Source of the DNA: Eriocheir sinensis
Taxonomy: Eukaryota; Arthropoda; Malacostraca; Decapoda; Varunidae
Length of the DNA stretch: 64,000 nucleotides
Assembly: GCF_024679095.1 (NCBI RefSeq)
Contig: NC_066571.1
Location: forward strand, 7,580,974 to 7,644,973
Reading direction: 5' to 3'
The notes under the pieces are model-generated. The model had not been told where the DNA came from, searched no databases, and saw nothing but the letters and a program-made list of their open reading frames with translations. This document shows positions 39,727-60,565 of this stretch, one piece after another. Each line of letters begins with the position of its first letter. The first letter of the stretch is position 1. A program made the translations under genes and the position numbers.

Positions 39727-39768
39727 GCGCTGTCTCCTCTGCTGTAAAAAAAAAAAAAAAAAAAAAAA
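39727..39768 (+). mobile_element. Tail fragment of poly(A)-tailed repeat, opposite orientation
   Basis: GCGCTGTCTCCTCTGCTGTA followed by a run of about 23 A. This is the 3' end of the dispersed family on the plus strand, showing the poly(A) tail directly. Confidence 0.7.
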
Positions 39769-39774
39769 TCGCAC

Positions 39775-40030
39775 CTCTCCACTACCCCCTCTTACCTTTC
39801 CGTCACCCCTTTCCAATATTCCTCCTCTTCCTCGCTTTAATACTCCCCTCCCATTTCCACTACGTCATCTAACCTTCCCTCACCCCTTTCCAATATTCCT
39901 CCCCTTCCTCGCTTTGGTGTTCCCCTCCCCTTTCCACTACGCCCTCTAACCTTCCCTCACCCCTTTCCAATATTCCTCCCCTTCCTCGCTTTGGTATTCC
40001 CCTCCCCTTTCCACCGTTCCATCAAGCCTC
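39775..40030. repeat. Three-copy ~78-bp pyrimidine-rich tandem repeat
   Basis: CACCCCTTTCCAATATTCCTCC followed by TTCCTCGCTTTR and CCCTCCCMTTTCCACT recurs near 39804, 39880 and 39958, a period of 76-78 bp. Confidence 0.92.
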
Positions 40031-40529
40031 CATACCTCGCCATCTTCCCCCTTTTCACCGTACCCTCTCCCCTTTCTGTCTTTTCGCCTTTTCTCCACCA
40101 CTCCTTTACTTTGCCCTTTCACTTCCTCTCCCTGGCTTACATTCCCTCCTTTCATGGTTACACTTGCTGCCCTCGCTCCTCCGCTCTTCCACCCCTCCCC
40201 CCGCTCAGCCTCCTTCACCTCACTGCCCATGAATGCTCCTGAATACCTACCCGTTTCCCCCGCATACTCCCCCTCCTACTCTCCCCTCCTGGCTGCTCCT
40301 ACCCCGCACTCCCATCCCAGCCCACGAAGCCCCTCATTCCTCCCCTCTGCTCCCCACTTCCTTCCCTCTGCTCCCTACTCCATCCCCTCCGCTCCCCACC
40401 CTCCCTTCCCTCCGGTCTCCACTCCCCTCCCGTCCTCCCCGCTTTCCCCCCTTCCCCCTCTTCTCGGTGTGTCATCCGTGCTTCAAAACGCTGAGCTGTG
40501 AGCCTTGATGTGCTTATGGGCGAGGAGCA

Positions 40530-40575
<46 letters not shown>

Positions 40576-40600
40576 ACACGCATACGTCCACGCGCACACA
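40031..40600. other. C-rich stretch and (CA)n
   Basis: C/T-rich DNA including CTCCCCACTTCCTTCCCTCTG-type short repeats near 40350-40400, then (CA)n at about 40531-40574. No coding evidence. Confidence 0.6.
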
Positions 40601-41735
40601 GATTGCGGGTGACGCTGAATGTTTGCCGACGCACTAAAAACCTGTGTAATGAATTGCAAATGAAGGTCCTGTGAAGTAGTGGAGTTGGCGTTACGCTTTT
40701 AAGTAGGCGGCGTTGACACTGCGCTTTTTGCCTCTCTTTTTCTCTCTCTGTGTTCATTAATAAATCTTTTCATGTAAACAGGTAATTTACTTTTGTTATT
40801 TACACGGCCGCGCACACTCGCATGCAGCCTCCGTCATCGACACATTTTTTCCCTTGGCGCGGTTGATTGGGTGCCGGGCTGCGTGTTGGGGCAGCATTCA
40901 TCGGGGAGTAATGGTTCCCCTCCCTGGCTATACTTTGTGCCCCAGGTAAGGCAGGACGTAGGCTGTAGGATGGGGGGACGCAGCCACCAGCCACACAGTA
41001 CCGGTCCTAGTCTTGCTGACGGCGCCAAGCCTAGTGGTGGGGACGGACATGAAGCGCTTCAGTACTCATCATGATGCTGCCCTGATGCTCTAAGCTGTCC
41101 CGGCTGCCCGCCTCGCCCCTTCTCACCTGTTGTTCGTGTGTGTCTCTCGGCCCCGCCACGTTACCACGACTGCTCGTTTGCTTTGACACAGGGTACGCCG
41201 CGGGAAGGGCCGTGGCCACCTGGTGGAGGAGCGAACTGTACGGTACACTGAAACGCTGGACCGCAAGTGAGAGCACAGTCTTGGCGCCAGTTCGTGGAAA
41301 TAGTTTATTTACGGTCCGTGTGTTCCGGGAGCGTCAGATTACTCTCAATGCCTGATGGGTTTATTCGCGGCGACATGAATATTCAAGTGTTCACGCCTCC
41401 TCGGGATGTGATCTGGGCTTGTGCAGGGAAAGGCACGCGTGGCACAGAAGGGTTATTTTTTTCGGCTGCCGTAACACCCCAGTGCGTGACACGGCCCGGC
41501 CCTGGCAAGGTAGTTCTGCGCTAGCAACACGTGGCAGGCAAAGTCCCTTATAGTGTTATATATTGAATAATTTTCTTAGTATAATTGAAAATCTCATATT
41601 TTAAAATGTAGTAATCTGTTACTAGACTTCCTCGTTAAGAAATTATTTAATTTAGAATAAATTATATTTTGTGTACATTTTGCTTCCCCTGTGATAAAAA
41701 CGGGTATGAGACATGAGATGACTGTCACATCTGTA
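40601..41735. other. GC-moderate unique region, no assignable gene
   Basis: This is one of the longest non-repetitive stretches. 40800-41525 is CpG-containing with several short frames on both strands, none with recognisable domains. Possible splice-like sites exist (CCAGGTAAGG at 40940, TTTGACACAGGG near 41186), but no exon chain is convincing. 41530-41735 is AT-rich. Confidence 0.3.
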
Positions 41736-41742
41736 CCGATTT

Positions 41743-41744
41743 CA

Positions 41745-41838
<94 letters not shown>
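41743..41838. repeat. (AT)n microsatellite
   Basis: About 95 bp of uninterrupted (AT)n, self-complementary. Confidence 0.99.
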
Positions 41839-41841
<3 letters not shown>

Positions 41842-42466
41842 CAAAGGTTTACTCTAATCGTCACAAAGATAAACCGTTCTGTGAAAGTCTCAGAATTTAG
41901 TATCATGGCCAATTCAAAAAGAAAAATGATATGAAAAAATTGGATTCCAATGAACTGCGCCCCCCAGCACGCCTCCCCGCCCAGGCTGCTCCCCGACTAT
42001 TAAATTTTATATCGCTACACTTGCACCTTTCCACCACGCCCTCACCTCCCCGTCCCCATTCCATTCTAACTCTCCCTTCCATCATGGCACTCATGGATTC
42101 TCGCGAAGCACCGACCTAAATGCATAACTGATTTCCATGCTTGCATCTATTCTGGAGCAGCCAGGAGCAAAAAGTTTTCTCCTTGTTTATTTTCTCTTTG
42201 TTGGTAATGACAATCTTCAGCTGCTTATCAATGCCGCCATTCACCAGTGCACCACACGAGCAACGCTGAGAGAAAAAAAAAAGCCCTCTTGCTCCGATGC
42301 TGATGGTCTTGGCCCCGGCACAGGGAACATAAATAGTTACTGAGACTAGTGACTGAGTGCTGACCGTGAGTACCATAGAAACATGAAGGCAGCCAAACAA
42401 ACGGCCCTGGGGTGGACGCTGCCAGATTGCATTCACATTGGACTGAAATTTTTTTGGTGGATTTAC
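41839..42466. other. Unique intergenic sequence
   Basis: Mixed DNA. Minus-strand GTGGTGCACTGGTGAATGGC near 42250 faintly resembles a tRNA A-box. Frames on both strands lack domains. Confidence 0.3.
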
Positions 42467-42584
42467 ATTTTTTTTATAGCAGAGGAGTCAGTTCAAGGGC
42501 ATAAAAAAAGGTAACAAAAGTGAAAAAAAGCCCGCTATTCACTGCTCCTATAAAGAGTTAGAGGAGTGGCCAAAAGATAAAGAG
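42467..42584 (-). mobile_element. Poly(A)-tailed SINE-like repeat copy
   Basis: T-run, ATAGCAGAGGAGTCAGTTCA, AGGGCATAAAAAAAGG, AAAGCCCGCTATTCACTGCT, GAGGAGTGGCCAAAAGA. The GGTGTC-side end is missing. Confidence 0.8.
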
Positions 42585-42914
42585 TGAATAGAAAGAAAAC
42601 AAGAAAAATACTCGCACACGTAAATCCCGCGTTGCCCCGTGCGTGGCTGGGGCGTGAGGAACAAGGTCACACACACGTACTGGTCACAAACACGTTCTGA
42701 CAGATTTATCGCGCCGAGCAAAGACGTGTTCTGATCCTGTCCGATTGATGTTTTTAGAGGATCGTCTGTGAACGTTAGTCACGGCAAGGGAGTGCACACA
42801 TTAACGCACATGATTACGTACACACACCTATTATACATACATACATACATACATACATAGACATAGAAAATACATAAGCCATCTACCCTTCTGCACATTA
42901 AAACGAGGGAGAGG

Positions 42915-42970
<56 letters not shown>

Positions 42971-43010
42971 AGCCAAAAAAATCTATAATCTTTCGGTGGA
43001 ATATTTGAGT
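42585..43010. other. Unique spacer, (CATA)n and (CA)n
   Basis: Unique to 42830, (CATA)n at about 42834-42859 and (CA)n at about 42919-42967. Confidence 0.6.
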
Positions 43011-43059
43011 GGGTTTGAATCCCCCCAGAAAGGTTAGGATCCCACTTTGCTATTCATTT

Positions 43060-43440
43060 ACCCTTTCCTTCTCTGTTGCTATTTTTACGCTGGTCAATCC
43101 GTCTCTATTTTTATCCTAGCCGACAGGTTCCTGTTTTTATCGTAGCTGTTCAGTCACTGTTCTTTTTATAGCCTAGCAGATAGGTTTTTGTTTTGATATT
43201 TATCCTAGTCAACCAATCCTTTGTTTTATCCTAGCTAACAGTTTTTATTCTCAAGCTTATGATAAACATTGTTCTAGTTTTGGGGGAACCTTGAATTATT
43301 CCCTTTACCGTAAAAAAAATACTTGACCATCCTCTGTTTTATCCTAGCCTGGCAGTCAGTCTTCATCTCTATCCTAACCAGTCACTTTTCATTTCTATCC
43401 CATTTTGCCAGTCAGTGTCGTATTTCTATTCTAGCCTGGC
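43060..43440. repeat. Degenerate ~30-bp tandem repeat (TTTTATCCTAGC-type)
   Basis: TATCCTAGCC, TATCGTAGCT, TATAGCCTAGC, TATCCTAGTC, TATCCTAGCT and similar motifs recur every 25-35 bp, interrupted near 43250-43320. Confidence 0.7.
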
Positions 43441-43960
43441 ATTAGTCATCCCTATTTCAGTCAGTTGGTCCCTCAGTCAGTGTCAGTCAGTCAGTTTTTC
43501 AGTCAGCCAGTCATTTAGTCCCCCAATTAGTCAGTCAGTCAGTCACCCAGTCAGTCAGTCAGCCACTCATTCCTTCAGTCAGTTATTCCTTCAGTCAGTC
43601 AGTCAGTCAGCCAGCCAGCTATTTAGTCTCCCAGTTAGTCAGTCAGTCAGTCAGTCATTCCCTCAGTCAGTCAGTCACTCAGTCAGCCAGCCAGCCATTT
43701 AGTTCCCCAATTAGTCAGCCAGTCAGTCATTTAGTCCCTCAGTCAGTCAGCCAGTCAATCCCTCAGTCAGTCAGTCAGTCAGTCAGTCAGTCAGTCAGTC
43801 AGCCAGTCAATCCCTCAGTCAGTCAGTCAGTCAGTCAGTCAGTCAGTCAGCCAAACACTCAGTTCCTCATACTCCGAGTCCTCAAATAGTCATTCAGTTA
43901 ACCAGCCAGTCCCTCGGTCAGTCAGTCAGTCCATCGTCACACCAGGATGAGGACAGGTAA
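43441..43960. repeat. (CAGT)n array with higher-order structure
   Basis: (CAGT)n with regularly placed CATTTAGTCCCCCAATTAG- and CAATCCCTCAGT-type variants. Ser/Gln-rich frames are artefacts. Confidence 0.95.
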
Positions 43961-44435
43961 TAGAGGTGTATGATAACATGGTGAAACAACTCCTCGTAAA
44001 AAAGAATGAGTATTATCCTCTCAGCTCTCCATGCTCGCGGAAGGCCAGGAAGTATTATGACACGCGGGAAAATTATGATATCGTTTCCTGCATGATTTTC
44101 TCTTTTTTTTTTTTTTTGGTTTTCTCTTTTTACAATTTCCGGAATCAGGGAAAGGTCAAATTAATGCCTTAGGCGGAAATGTGCGACCAAACTCCTCTTC
44201 CTCTTCCCCCCTCCCCCCCTCCCCCCCCACTTTCCCATTCCCACTCCTCTCTTTTCCTCTCCTCCTCTCTCTTTTCCCCTTTCATTCTTCTCCCTTACCC
44301 CTTTTCAGGAGAGGAGGAGGAGGAGGAGGAGAACGAGACTAAAGGAAAGGATATGGAAAGTTTAACTGGTCAAAAGTCTCGTAAGGGGAGGATTATATCA
44401 CATCTTGTTTTCTATGGACACCTGGGACTTGTTTC
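43961..44435. other. Unique sequence, T-run and C-rich stretch
   Basis: Unique to 44095, a T-run at about 44103-44119, C/T-rich DNA with C-runs at 44196-44310 and (GGA)n near 44310-44330. No gene. Confidence 0.45.
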
Positions 44436-44438
44436 TTT

Positions 44439-44565
44439 CATCATCATCATCATCATCATCATCACCATCATCACCAACAGCCATTACTAGCCCACTGCAA
44501 AACAAAGGCCTTTCCCAGTGTCTTCTTTCTGTCTGATGTTATTGTGTAGTCTATTCATTCTCCGG
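44439..44565 (-). mobile_element. RTE-like LINE 3' tail with (GAT)n terminus
   Basis: On the minus strand CACTGGGAAAGGCCTTTGTT, then TTGCAGTGGGC, then (GATGAT)n. This is the same layout as the very common arthropod repeat ending GGAGGCCTATGTCCAGCAGTGG...(GAT)n, usually attributed to RTE-type LINE 3' ends. Only the last 100 bp or so is recognisable. Confidence 0.65.
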
Positions 44566-45080
44566 TAAAGGCTCTAACTCCCTCTCTTCACCATGTCACT
44601 TTTGTCCTAGGCTGGCAGTCATCAACAATCGCTAACCAAAAGCAAAACAAGAATAAAAATGAAATATAATACGTTGCCACCTCAAAATCATCTTCCATTT
44701 TCCTCTTCTCTCATTTTGTCCTTCGCTTCATTAACTATATCACTCAAGTTTTTTTCCTCCTCCTCCTTCTCCTCCTCCCCATCTGTCTCTTTCTCTTACT
44801 GTCTCTTTTCCCTTCCCTCCCTCCCCTCTTTTCTTCCCTTCTCTCCTTTTCTCCTATTCATTATCTATATCACCGTTTCCGCTTCCCTCCTCTCTCTCTT
44901 TCTTCTCCCGTCCATCCCTCCCCTTCCTACATCTCCATCCTCATCTCTCCCCCCCGCCCCCCCTCTCTCTCTCTCTCCACCTCCACCTTCTCCTCAAAAC
45001 CAGAGCGAAATTGATGAGTTTTCAGAATCCTTTTTGCTTCGGAGGGAACGGGACACCTTTCTTCCTTACCTGTGAACACC
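44566..45080. other. Unique then polypyrimidine sequence
   Basis: 44566-44680 is unique. 44690-44995 is C/T-rich. No coding evidence. Confidence 0.5.
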
Positions 45081-45242
45081 TGAGTCCCGGGAGGCTGGAA
45101 GGTGGGCTATAGGACCTCTCGCTGATCTCTCCCTCTTCCCCTTTTGTTTATTCACTACATTTTATATACATGTGGGCGTGAGGGAGATGAGAGAGGCTGC
45201 GGCAGATAAAGATGGCGAGGGAACGTGAGCGAATGTGGGTGT

Positions 45243-45244
<2 letters not shown>

Positions 45245-45284
<40 letters not shown>

Positions 45285-45337
45285 TGGGATGCTGAACAGA
45301 GAAGGATTTGAGGAAATTCTCTCTCTCTCTCTCTATA

Positions 45338-45436
<99 letters not shown>

Positions 45437-45460
45437 CTTTTGCCCACCCTTCCATTCATT

Positions 45461-45517
<57 letters not shown>

Positions 45518-45523
45518 TAGGGA

Positions 45524-45566
<43 letters not shown>
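45245..45566. repeat. (GA)n, (TC)n, (CA)n, (GT)n cluster of complementary tracts
   Basis: (GA)n at about 45247-45281 faces (TC)n at about 45341-45431. (CA)n at about 45465-45516 faces (GT)n at about 45526-45564 with only about 10 bp between. Confidence 0.97.
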
Positions 45567-45567
<1 letters not shown>

Positions 45568-45900
45568 TTCTTTGATTTCATTGGACGTAGGAAAGTAATG
45601 AACAAAAAAATCAGATGGTTGCGATTTTTTTATTTATTTATTCTCTTTACACGAAATTTAAAGGTTTTTGACGCCTCGAAATATTGCTGAACGAGAATAA
45701 AGAAAAAGGAAAAAAAAACACTGAGCCTCGATATCGTTTACAATTCCCAACTTTTACGTTTTCTGAAATGTGTCTTTGATATGAGAGAGAGAGAGGCGGT
45801 TCTCAACTCAAACCTCCACTTCCCGACCCGGAATTAGCCGTGTCCAGCCTTGTTTCTCAAAAGCCCTGAGTAACTTTTCTTGGCCCTCTTAACTTCCCTC
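45567..45900. other. Unique intergenic sequence
   Basis: Mixed AT-rich sequence with no gene. Confidence 0.35.
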
Positions 45901-47475
<1,575 letters not shown>

Positions 47476-47750
47476 TACCTGCCTCCGTCAGTGCCACCTG
47501 GACTCTCACACCTTTCAGTTTACCTGCGCCTTCACCTATTCAGCCCTTTCTTGCTCTAGTGGGTCCCGTGAGGCGAAGGTGAGGAGGGTCGGACTTGTAA
47601 AAGAAGGGAGGAAAAAGGAGTGTGATCCCACGTTGATATCATTGTCTTCGTGTTTAACCTTTTCCGTTTGATTTTTTTTTGTGTGTGTGTTTTTTGGTTT
47701 TTATTTTTCGTAAGTTTTTTTTATTATTGATTTTTAGGATATTTTGTTCG
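47476..47750. other. Unique sequence passing into T-rich DNA
   Basis: No supported gene. Confidence 0.35.
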
Positions 47751-47866
47751 ATTTTTTTTTTACAACAAAGGAGACAGCTCAAAGGCACAAAAAAAGGAAA
47801 CAATAATAAAAAAAGCCCGCTACTCGCTGCTCCTAAAAAGAATCCAAGGAGGTGGCCGAAAGAGGG
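47751..47866 (-). mobile_element. Poly(A)-tailed SINE-like repeat copy
   Basis: T-run, ACAACAAAGGAGACAGCTCA, AAAAAAAGGAAACAATAATA, AAGCCCGCTACTCGCTGCTC, GAATCCAAGGAGGTGGCCGA. Very close to the copy at 12086-12223. Confidence 0.85.
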
Positions 47867-48870
<1,004 letters not shown>

Positions 48871-48879
48871 TTTCCCTTT

Positions 48880-49345
48880 TTCATCTCATTTCCGCATTAT
48901 CTTGTACGGTTCTGCCTCTCTCTCTCTTTTAGTTACTCATTTTTTATCTCATTTCCGATTTTTTTTTCTTCAGTTCTGCCTTTTTCTCTTTTCCTTTCTC
49001 ATTTTTCATCTCATTCCCGCATAGTCTACAGTTCTGCCTTTCTCTATTTTCCTTACTCATATTTTATCTCATTCTTGATTTTTTTTTCTACAGTTCTACC
49101 TTTTTCTCTTTTCCTTTCTCATTTTTCATCTCATTCCCGCATAGTCTACAGTTCTGCCTTTCTCTATTTTCCTTACTCATATTTTATCTCATTCTTGATT
49201 ATTTTTTCTATAGTTCTGCCTTTCCCTCTATTACTTAATCATTTTCCATCTCATTCCCGCATATTCTTCTACAGTTCTGCTTCTTTCTTTTATTTACGCA
49301 TTTTTCATCCCATTCCCGGTTATTTTTCTACAATTCTCCCTTTCT
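48880..49345. repeat. ~60-bp minisatellite with exact 120-bp higher-order period
   Basis: Units of TACAGTTCTGCCTTTCTCTATTTTCC and TCATTTTTCATCTCATTCCCGC alternate. Positions 49021-49080 are identical to 49141-49200, and 48970-49020 is almost identical to 49090-49140, so two 60-bp types form a 120-bp higher-order unit. Confidence 0.95.
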
Positions 49346-49350
49346 ATTAC

Positions 49351-49486
49351 TTTTTTTTACAGCAAGGGAGACAGCTCAAGAGGTATAAAACAAAAGAGCA
49401 ACAAAGAAGCCCGCTCGGCGCTGGTCCAACAAAAGTAGTCAGAGTTTGAGGTCAAAGGAGAGGTCAATTTCGGGAGAGGAGGTGTC
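49351..49486 (-). mobile_element. Poly(A)-tailed SINE-like repeat copy
   Basis: T-run, ACAGCAAGGGAGACAGCTCA, AAGAAGCCCGCTCGGCGCTG, GAGGTCAATTTCGGGAGAGG, AGGTGTCTC. Full length, inserted directly after the 60-bp minisatellite. Confidence 0.82.
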
Positions 49487-49689
49487 TCTTTCCGTTTATA
49501 TTTCTACAATTATACTTTTTCCTCCTTTACTACTCCTTTTTTTTATCTTATTCCCGATCCTGCTGCCTGTCTACTTCTTTCCCTTCCTATACTTTCCCTT
49601 TAGCGCGTACCCCCTTTCCATCCCGTGCCTACCTTGCTCCTCTTAGTACACCAACACATCCTGAAGATCATCGAGTATAGGCCGGCCTG

Positions 49690-50065
49690 CAGAGAGCTTG
49701 TTGTGTTCTAGTCTGAATGTCCGGTTGCACAGTTTGACACATAGGGTTTGTAAGCTCCAAAACTAAACATTAAAGATGGAAAAAAAATCCTTGTACAGAG
49801 TTTGAAGTTTATATAAAGCCTTCAGAGAGCTTGTTCCTGTGTTCTGTTTTGGGGGCCACAGTTCGACACGTAGGATCTGTAAGCCCCGAAGCCAAGCATT
49901 AAAGATGGAAAAAAAAATCCTGGTACAGAGTCTGATGTTCATATAAAGCCTCCAGAGACTTGTTCCTGTGTTCTGTTTAGAGGCCACACTTTGACACATA
50001 GGGTTCGTAAGCTCCAAAAATCAATAAAGATAATGGACATTACTTGTAAAAAGTTTCAAGTTCAT
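49690..50065. repeat. Three-copy ~128-bp tandem repeat
   Basis: GACAC(A/G)TAGG landmarks lie at 49736, 49865 and 49993. Between them TAAAGATGGAAAAAAAATCC, TATATAAAGCC and GAGAGCTTGTTCCTGTGTTC segments match. Related minus-strand frames are artefacts of the repeat. Confidence 0.92.
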
Positions 50066-50676
50066 ATAAAGGTAAGAAATTTTGTGGAAACCCTACAGGA
50101 TATTTTTTTTTTTTTTTTTTTTTTTTTGTATCTGGTGTTAAGTGGAAAGCCTGACTTCTATGGAGAGTGTGGTGGTTTGGTTTATGTAGTTTTAAGGACT
50201 GTGTTGGACTGTGTAACACTTCCCAGGAACATGAAACACTTGCACTAGATTTGTGTTTTTTTTATTTATTAAAACAAATATTACATGAGTCTCACAAATT
50301 CTTGGTATACGATTTGTTTTGTTTCTAATTTGTTTATGTGATTTTCTGCTTTTTTCTGCTTCGTTATAGCTCTTTTGTCTCTGGCTTGAGAAATTTCATT
50401 AAGTTTTGCTTCCGCTGGAAGGAAACGTCCGGTAATTGTGTTGCGCCTCATCAAGCACCGCTTGCAACTTTCCGAGTGACTTACTCTCGTTTTCTGTGTC
50501 TGGTTTTGTCCTTGACCAATATTACAGGATCACTATTTGCTTCATATTGAGAGTGGGAGATAGGTGGATAGACAGATAAATAGATAGATAGATAGATTGA
50601 GAAAGAGTAAGGACAGTGATGGAGGGGGCGGGGACACATAAGTGACGTACACGGACACACTGATGCGCGTGCGCGC

Positions 50677-50680
<4 letters not shown>
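50066..50680. other. Unique sequence with a T-run
   Basis: T-run at about 50102-50127, AT-rich unique DNA, (GATA)n near 50579-50597. No supported gene. Confidence 0.4.
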
Positions 50681-50748
<68 letters not shown>

Positions 50749-50752
50749 TCGC
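50681..50752. repeat. (CA)n microsatellite
   Basis: (CA)n with one CATA interruption near 50723. Confidence 0.97.
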
Positions 50753-50940
50753 CGGCACACACGCCCGGGGCCAGCCACCGTCCGGGGCGGGGCCGCGGGG
50801 CCGCCAAGGCTGCAGGCAACACTGGGGCGGTGCGTCGCGGCCCCGCCGCCCGGGACGAAGCCCGTCAGGCGGGGCCTCCGTGGGCCGCGGTTTTCCTGGG
50901 AGGGGGAGGGAAGGGCGCCGGGGGGCACCCAGGCGCGGGA
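50753..50940. other. GC- and CpG-rich block
   Basis: About 190 bp of G+C-rich, CpG-dense sequence (GGGGCGGGGCCGCGGGGCC-type) that contrasts sharply with the surrounding DNA. It begins just after the orcokinin poly(A) signal in that gene's direction. Open frames cross it on both strands, but none is recognisable. It could be a CpG island, a transcription pause or termination region, or a fragment of an unrelated GC-rich element. Confidence 0.5.
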
Positions 50941-50949
50941 GTGAAAAAA

Positions 50950-51160
50950 ACTTTTGTAAAAATACTCTTTATTTCCTTGTTGAGCCTCAGCCTCGCGCGG
51001 AGAGAGTGGGCCGAGGTGATGCTTCTGTTGATTTAGACATTTTGGCAATTGGTGGAGTTTTTGTTGTTTTAATAGTAACAGTTGTTGTGGGTGTAGTAGG
51101 TGTCAGTGTGTGGTGTGGTGCCGGCGAGGGCGTCCCAGGTGTGAGGGGGGGCGGCGCTCC
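50950..51160 (-). other. Predicted 3' UTR of the orcokinin gene
   Basis: Sequence from the stop codon to just past AATAAA. It is unique, with no microsatellite, and contains AACAACAAAAAC and TACTACACCCAC motifs. The cleavage site at the left end is approximate. Confidence 0.6.
50968..50973 (-). promoter_or_regulatory. Poly(A) signal of the orcokinin gene
   Basis: AATAAA on the minus strand, about 190 nt past the orcokinin stop codon, followed by AAAAGTTTTTTTC, a T-rich downstream element. It is the first canonical signal after the stop. Confidence 0.75.
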
Positions 51161-58665
<7,505 letters not shown>

Positions 58666-59335
58666 CTGAGGGTAGAAAAACACCTCCGTTAGACATGAAC
58701 AAAGAAACAGGTGAACACAACACGTGTGCCTCATTACAGGTGCTTAGCCGGGCAGGTGAGCTTAAGTGGCCCTGCTTACACGTGCAGACTAGGGTAAGTG
58801 GGTCAGCGGATTATGGTGATACTGGTGGGCGGGTGAGTGGGCTAATTTATAAGTGGGTGTGTTTGTAAGTTAGTCAGTGGGCGGAGTAAGTGAATGGGAC
58901 AGTCAAGTGAGGTCATCTTGTTTGGGGGAATTTGAGTGGTGGACGTTATTTTGGTAAGAGGTAAGACGGGTTTTTGGACAATGAATTAGGGATGATATAA
59001 GTAAGTAGGTATGTTAGTGAGTCTCTGGGCGGACAGGTAAGTGAATTGAGCAGGTAAGGCCAGGTAGTCTTGTTTGGGGAAAGTGAACTCGTAGCTCTCA
59101 AATGGAGGTTAGGCAGATTAATGGATGTGGAGGTTAGGCAGATTAATGGATGTGGAGGTTAGATGTATGATATAATGAACGTAAGATGAAATATGTGTAA
59201 ATAACTGTGTGGGGGGGCATGTATTAGTGAATGAAACAATTAGGTAGTCTGTTTGTTAGTCGAAATTTAGGAGAAAGTTTATAATGGGAGTGATTAGCGG
59301 ACTTTTTTTCTCATTATTATTATTATCTTCATCTG
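58666..59335. other. Unique sequence with short GGTTAGGCAGATTAATGGATGT repeats
   Basis: Presumed intron upstream of the first identified exon. A 26-bp unit repeats about 2.5 times near 59105-59165. No signal-peptide exon is apparent. Confidence 0.45.
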
Positions 59336-59341
59336 TTTTGC

Positions 59342-59371
59342 CCATCAGCTGCTTCCCTTGCTGTAAAAAAA
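59342..59371 (+). mobile_element. Tail fragment of poly(A)-tailed repeat, opposite orientation
   Basis: CAGCTGCTTCCCTTGCTGTA followed by an A-run, matching the tail end of the dispersed family in plus orientation. Confidence 0.55.
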
Positions 59372-59711
59372 ATGGAGGTTAGGAAGATTAACGGTCCTGA
59401 GGGAGAGAAAAATGAGGAAGAGAAGGGAAAAGAATGTGGCAAAAAGGGAGAAGGAATGGAGAGAAGGAAGGAGAGGAAAGGAGGAAGTGGAGAAGAATGA
59501 GGAAGGAAGGGAAGGATGAAAGGAAGGAGGGAAGCAATGAAGGGAAGTAGAGGGTGGAGGAAGGATCTGCTTGGCGTAAATTAACTGTTCTTTCGTGACC
59601 TCTATACACCCTTGCGGGACCTTCTTGTGGATGAATGAGTAAGCGGCGGAGTGGATGGGTCAAAAGGATTAGTGTGTGTGCGTGGGTGTGGGTGTGGATG
59701 GGTGAGGGGGT

Positions 59712-59774
<63 letters not shown>

Positions 59775-60164
59775 AAAGGTGAAGTACATTTGCTGAAGGA
59801 AGGAAGGGAGGAAATATGTTTTTATCATTGTCGTGTAAAATTAGCCGCCCCTTTCTTCACCACCACCTCCACCACCACCACCACAAAAGTAGGTACATGT
59901 AATACCATCAAGGAAAAAAGCCTTGCTCCATTATCGTCGTTTTTGCTAACAATGGAGGAGGAGGAGGAGGAGGAGGAAGAGGAGGAGGAGGAGGAGGAGA
60001 GGATTGTTTATAAATATGGAAGTAACCGAAAAAAAAACCCATTATCCTCAAGTTTGTTATGACCTCTCCTCCTCCTCCTCCTCCTCCTCCTCCTCCTCCT
60101 CTTCCTCCTCCTTTTCTAATGTGGGCGGAAGGTCTCTGAGAGCTTACCATTATTATGACGAAAT

Positions 60165-60226
<62 letters not shown>

Positions 60227-60230
60227 GGTG
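59372..60230. repeat. Purine-rich DNA, (GT)n, (CCA)n, facing (GGA)n/(TCC)n, (GT)n
   Basis: Purine-rich at 59395-59565, (GT)n at about 59715-59772, (CCA)n near 59859-59884, (GGA)n at about 59953-60000 opposite (TCC)n at about 60062-60110, and (GT)n at about 60167-60225. Confidence 0.93.
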
Positions 60231-60462
60231 TGTTGTAAATAATGTTACCTGTCCTTTCCTCACCTGTGTCTAATAATTTTCTCCCGACAAACAAATCCGT
60301 CACACTTTTATTCTCGCTTTTAAATCTTTTGTGTTTACGATTTTTCTGTTTTTTCAAGTTTGCAGATGAGTGTCACGCAACCTCGCATATATAATCCCTC
60401 TTTTGTCGCTTTTGCTGTTATGTCATATTTCTCAACGACATATTCATCAAGTTATTGTTATG
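60231..60462. other. Unique sequence
   Basis: AT-rich mixed sequence with no gene. Confidence 0.35.

Positions 60463-60565
<103 letters not shown>

Noticed and set aside
41743..41838. (AT)n as a replication origin or promoter TATA region
   Set aside because: Simple dinucleotide slippage explains it; no associated elements.
42116..42436. Overlapping frames on both strands (106 and 68 codons)
   Set aside because: No domains, no splice sites, and a run of A in the middle. Likely unique non-coding DNA.
49763..50017. Minus-strand 84-codon frame with internal repeat
   Set aside because: Arises from the 128-bp tandem repeat; the amino-acid repeat simply mirrors it.
58666..58734. In-frame ATG (MRHTCCVHLFLCSC...) upstream of the linker exon as signal peptide
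   Set aside because: The intervening sequence ends in a textbook polypyrimidine tract and CAG, and the peptide is Cys-rich with a poor signal-peptide shape. It is kept only as a remote alternative.
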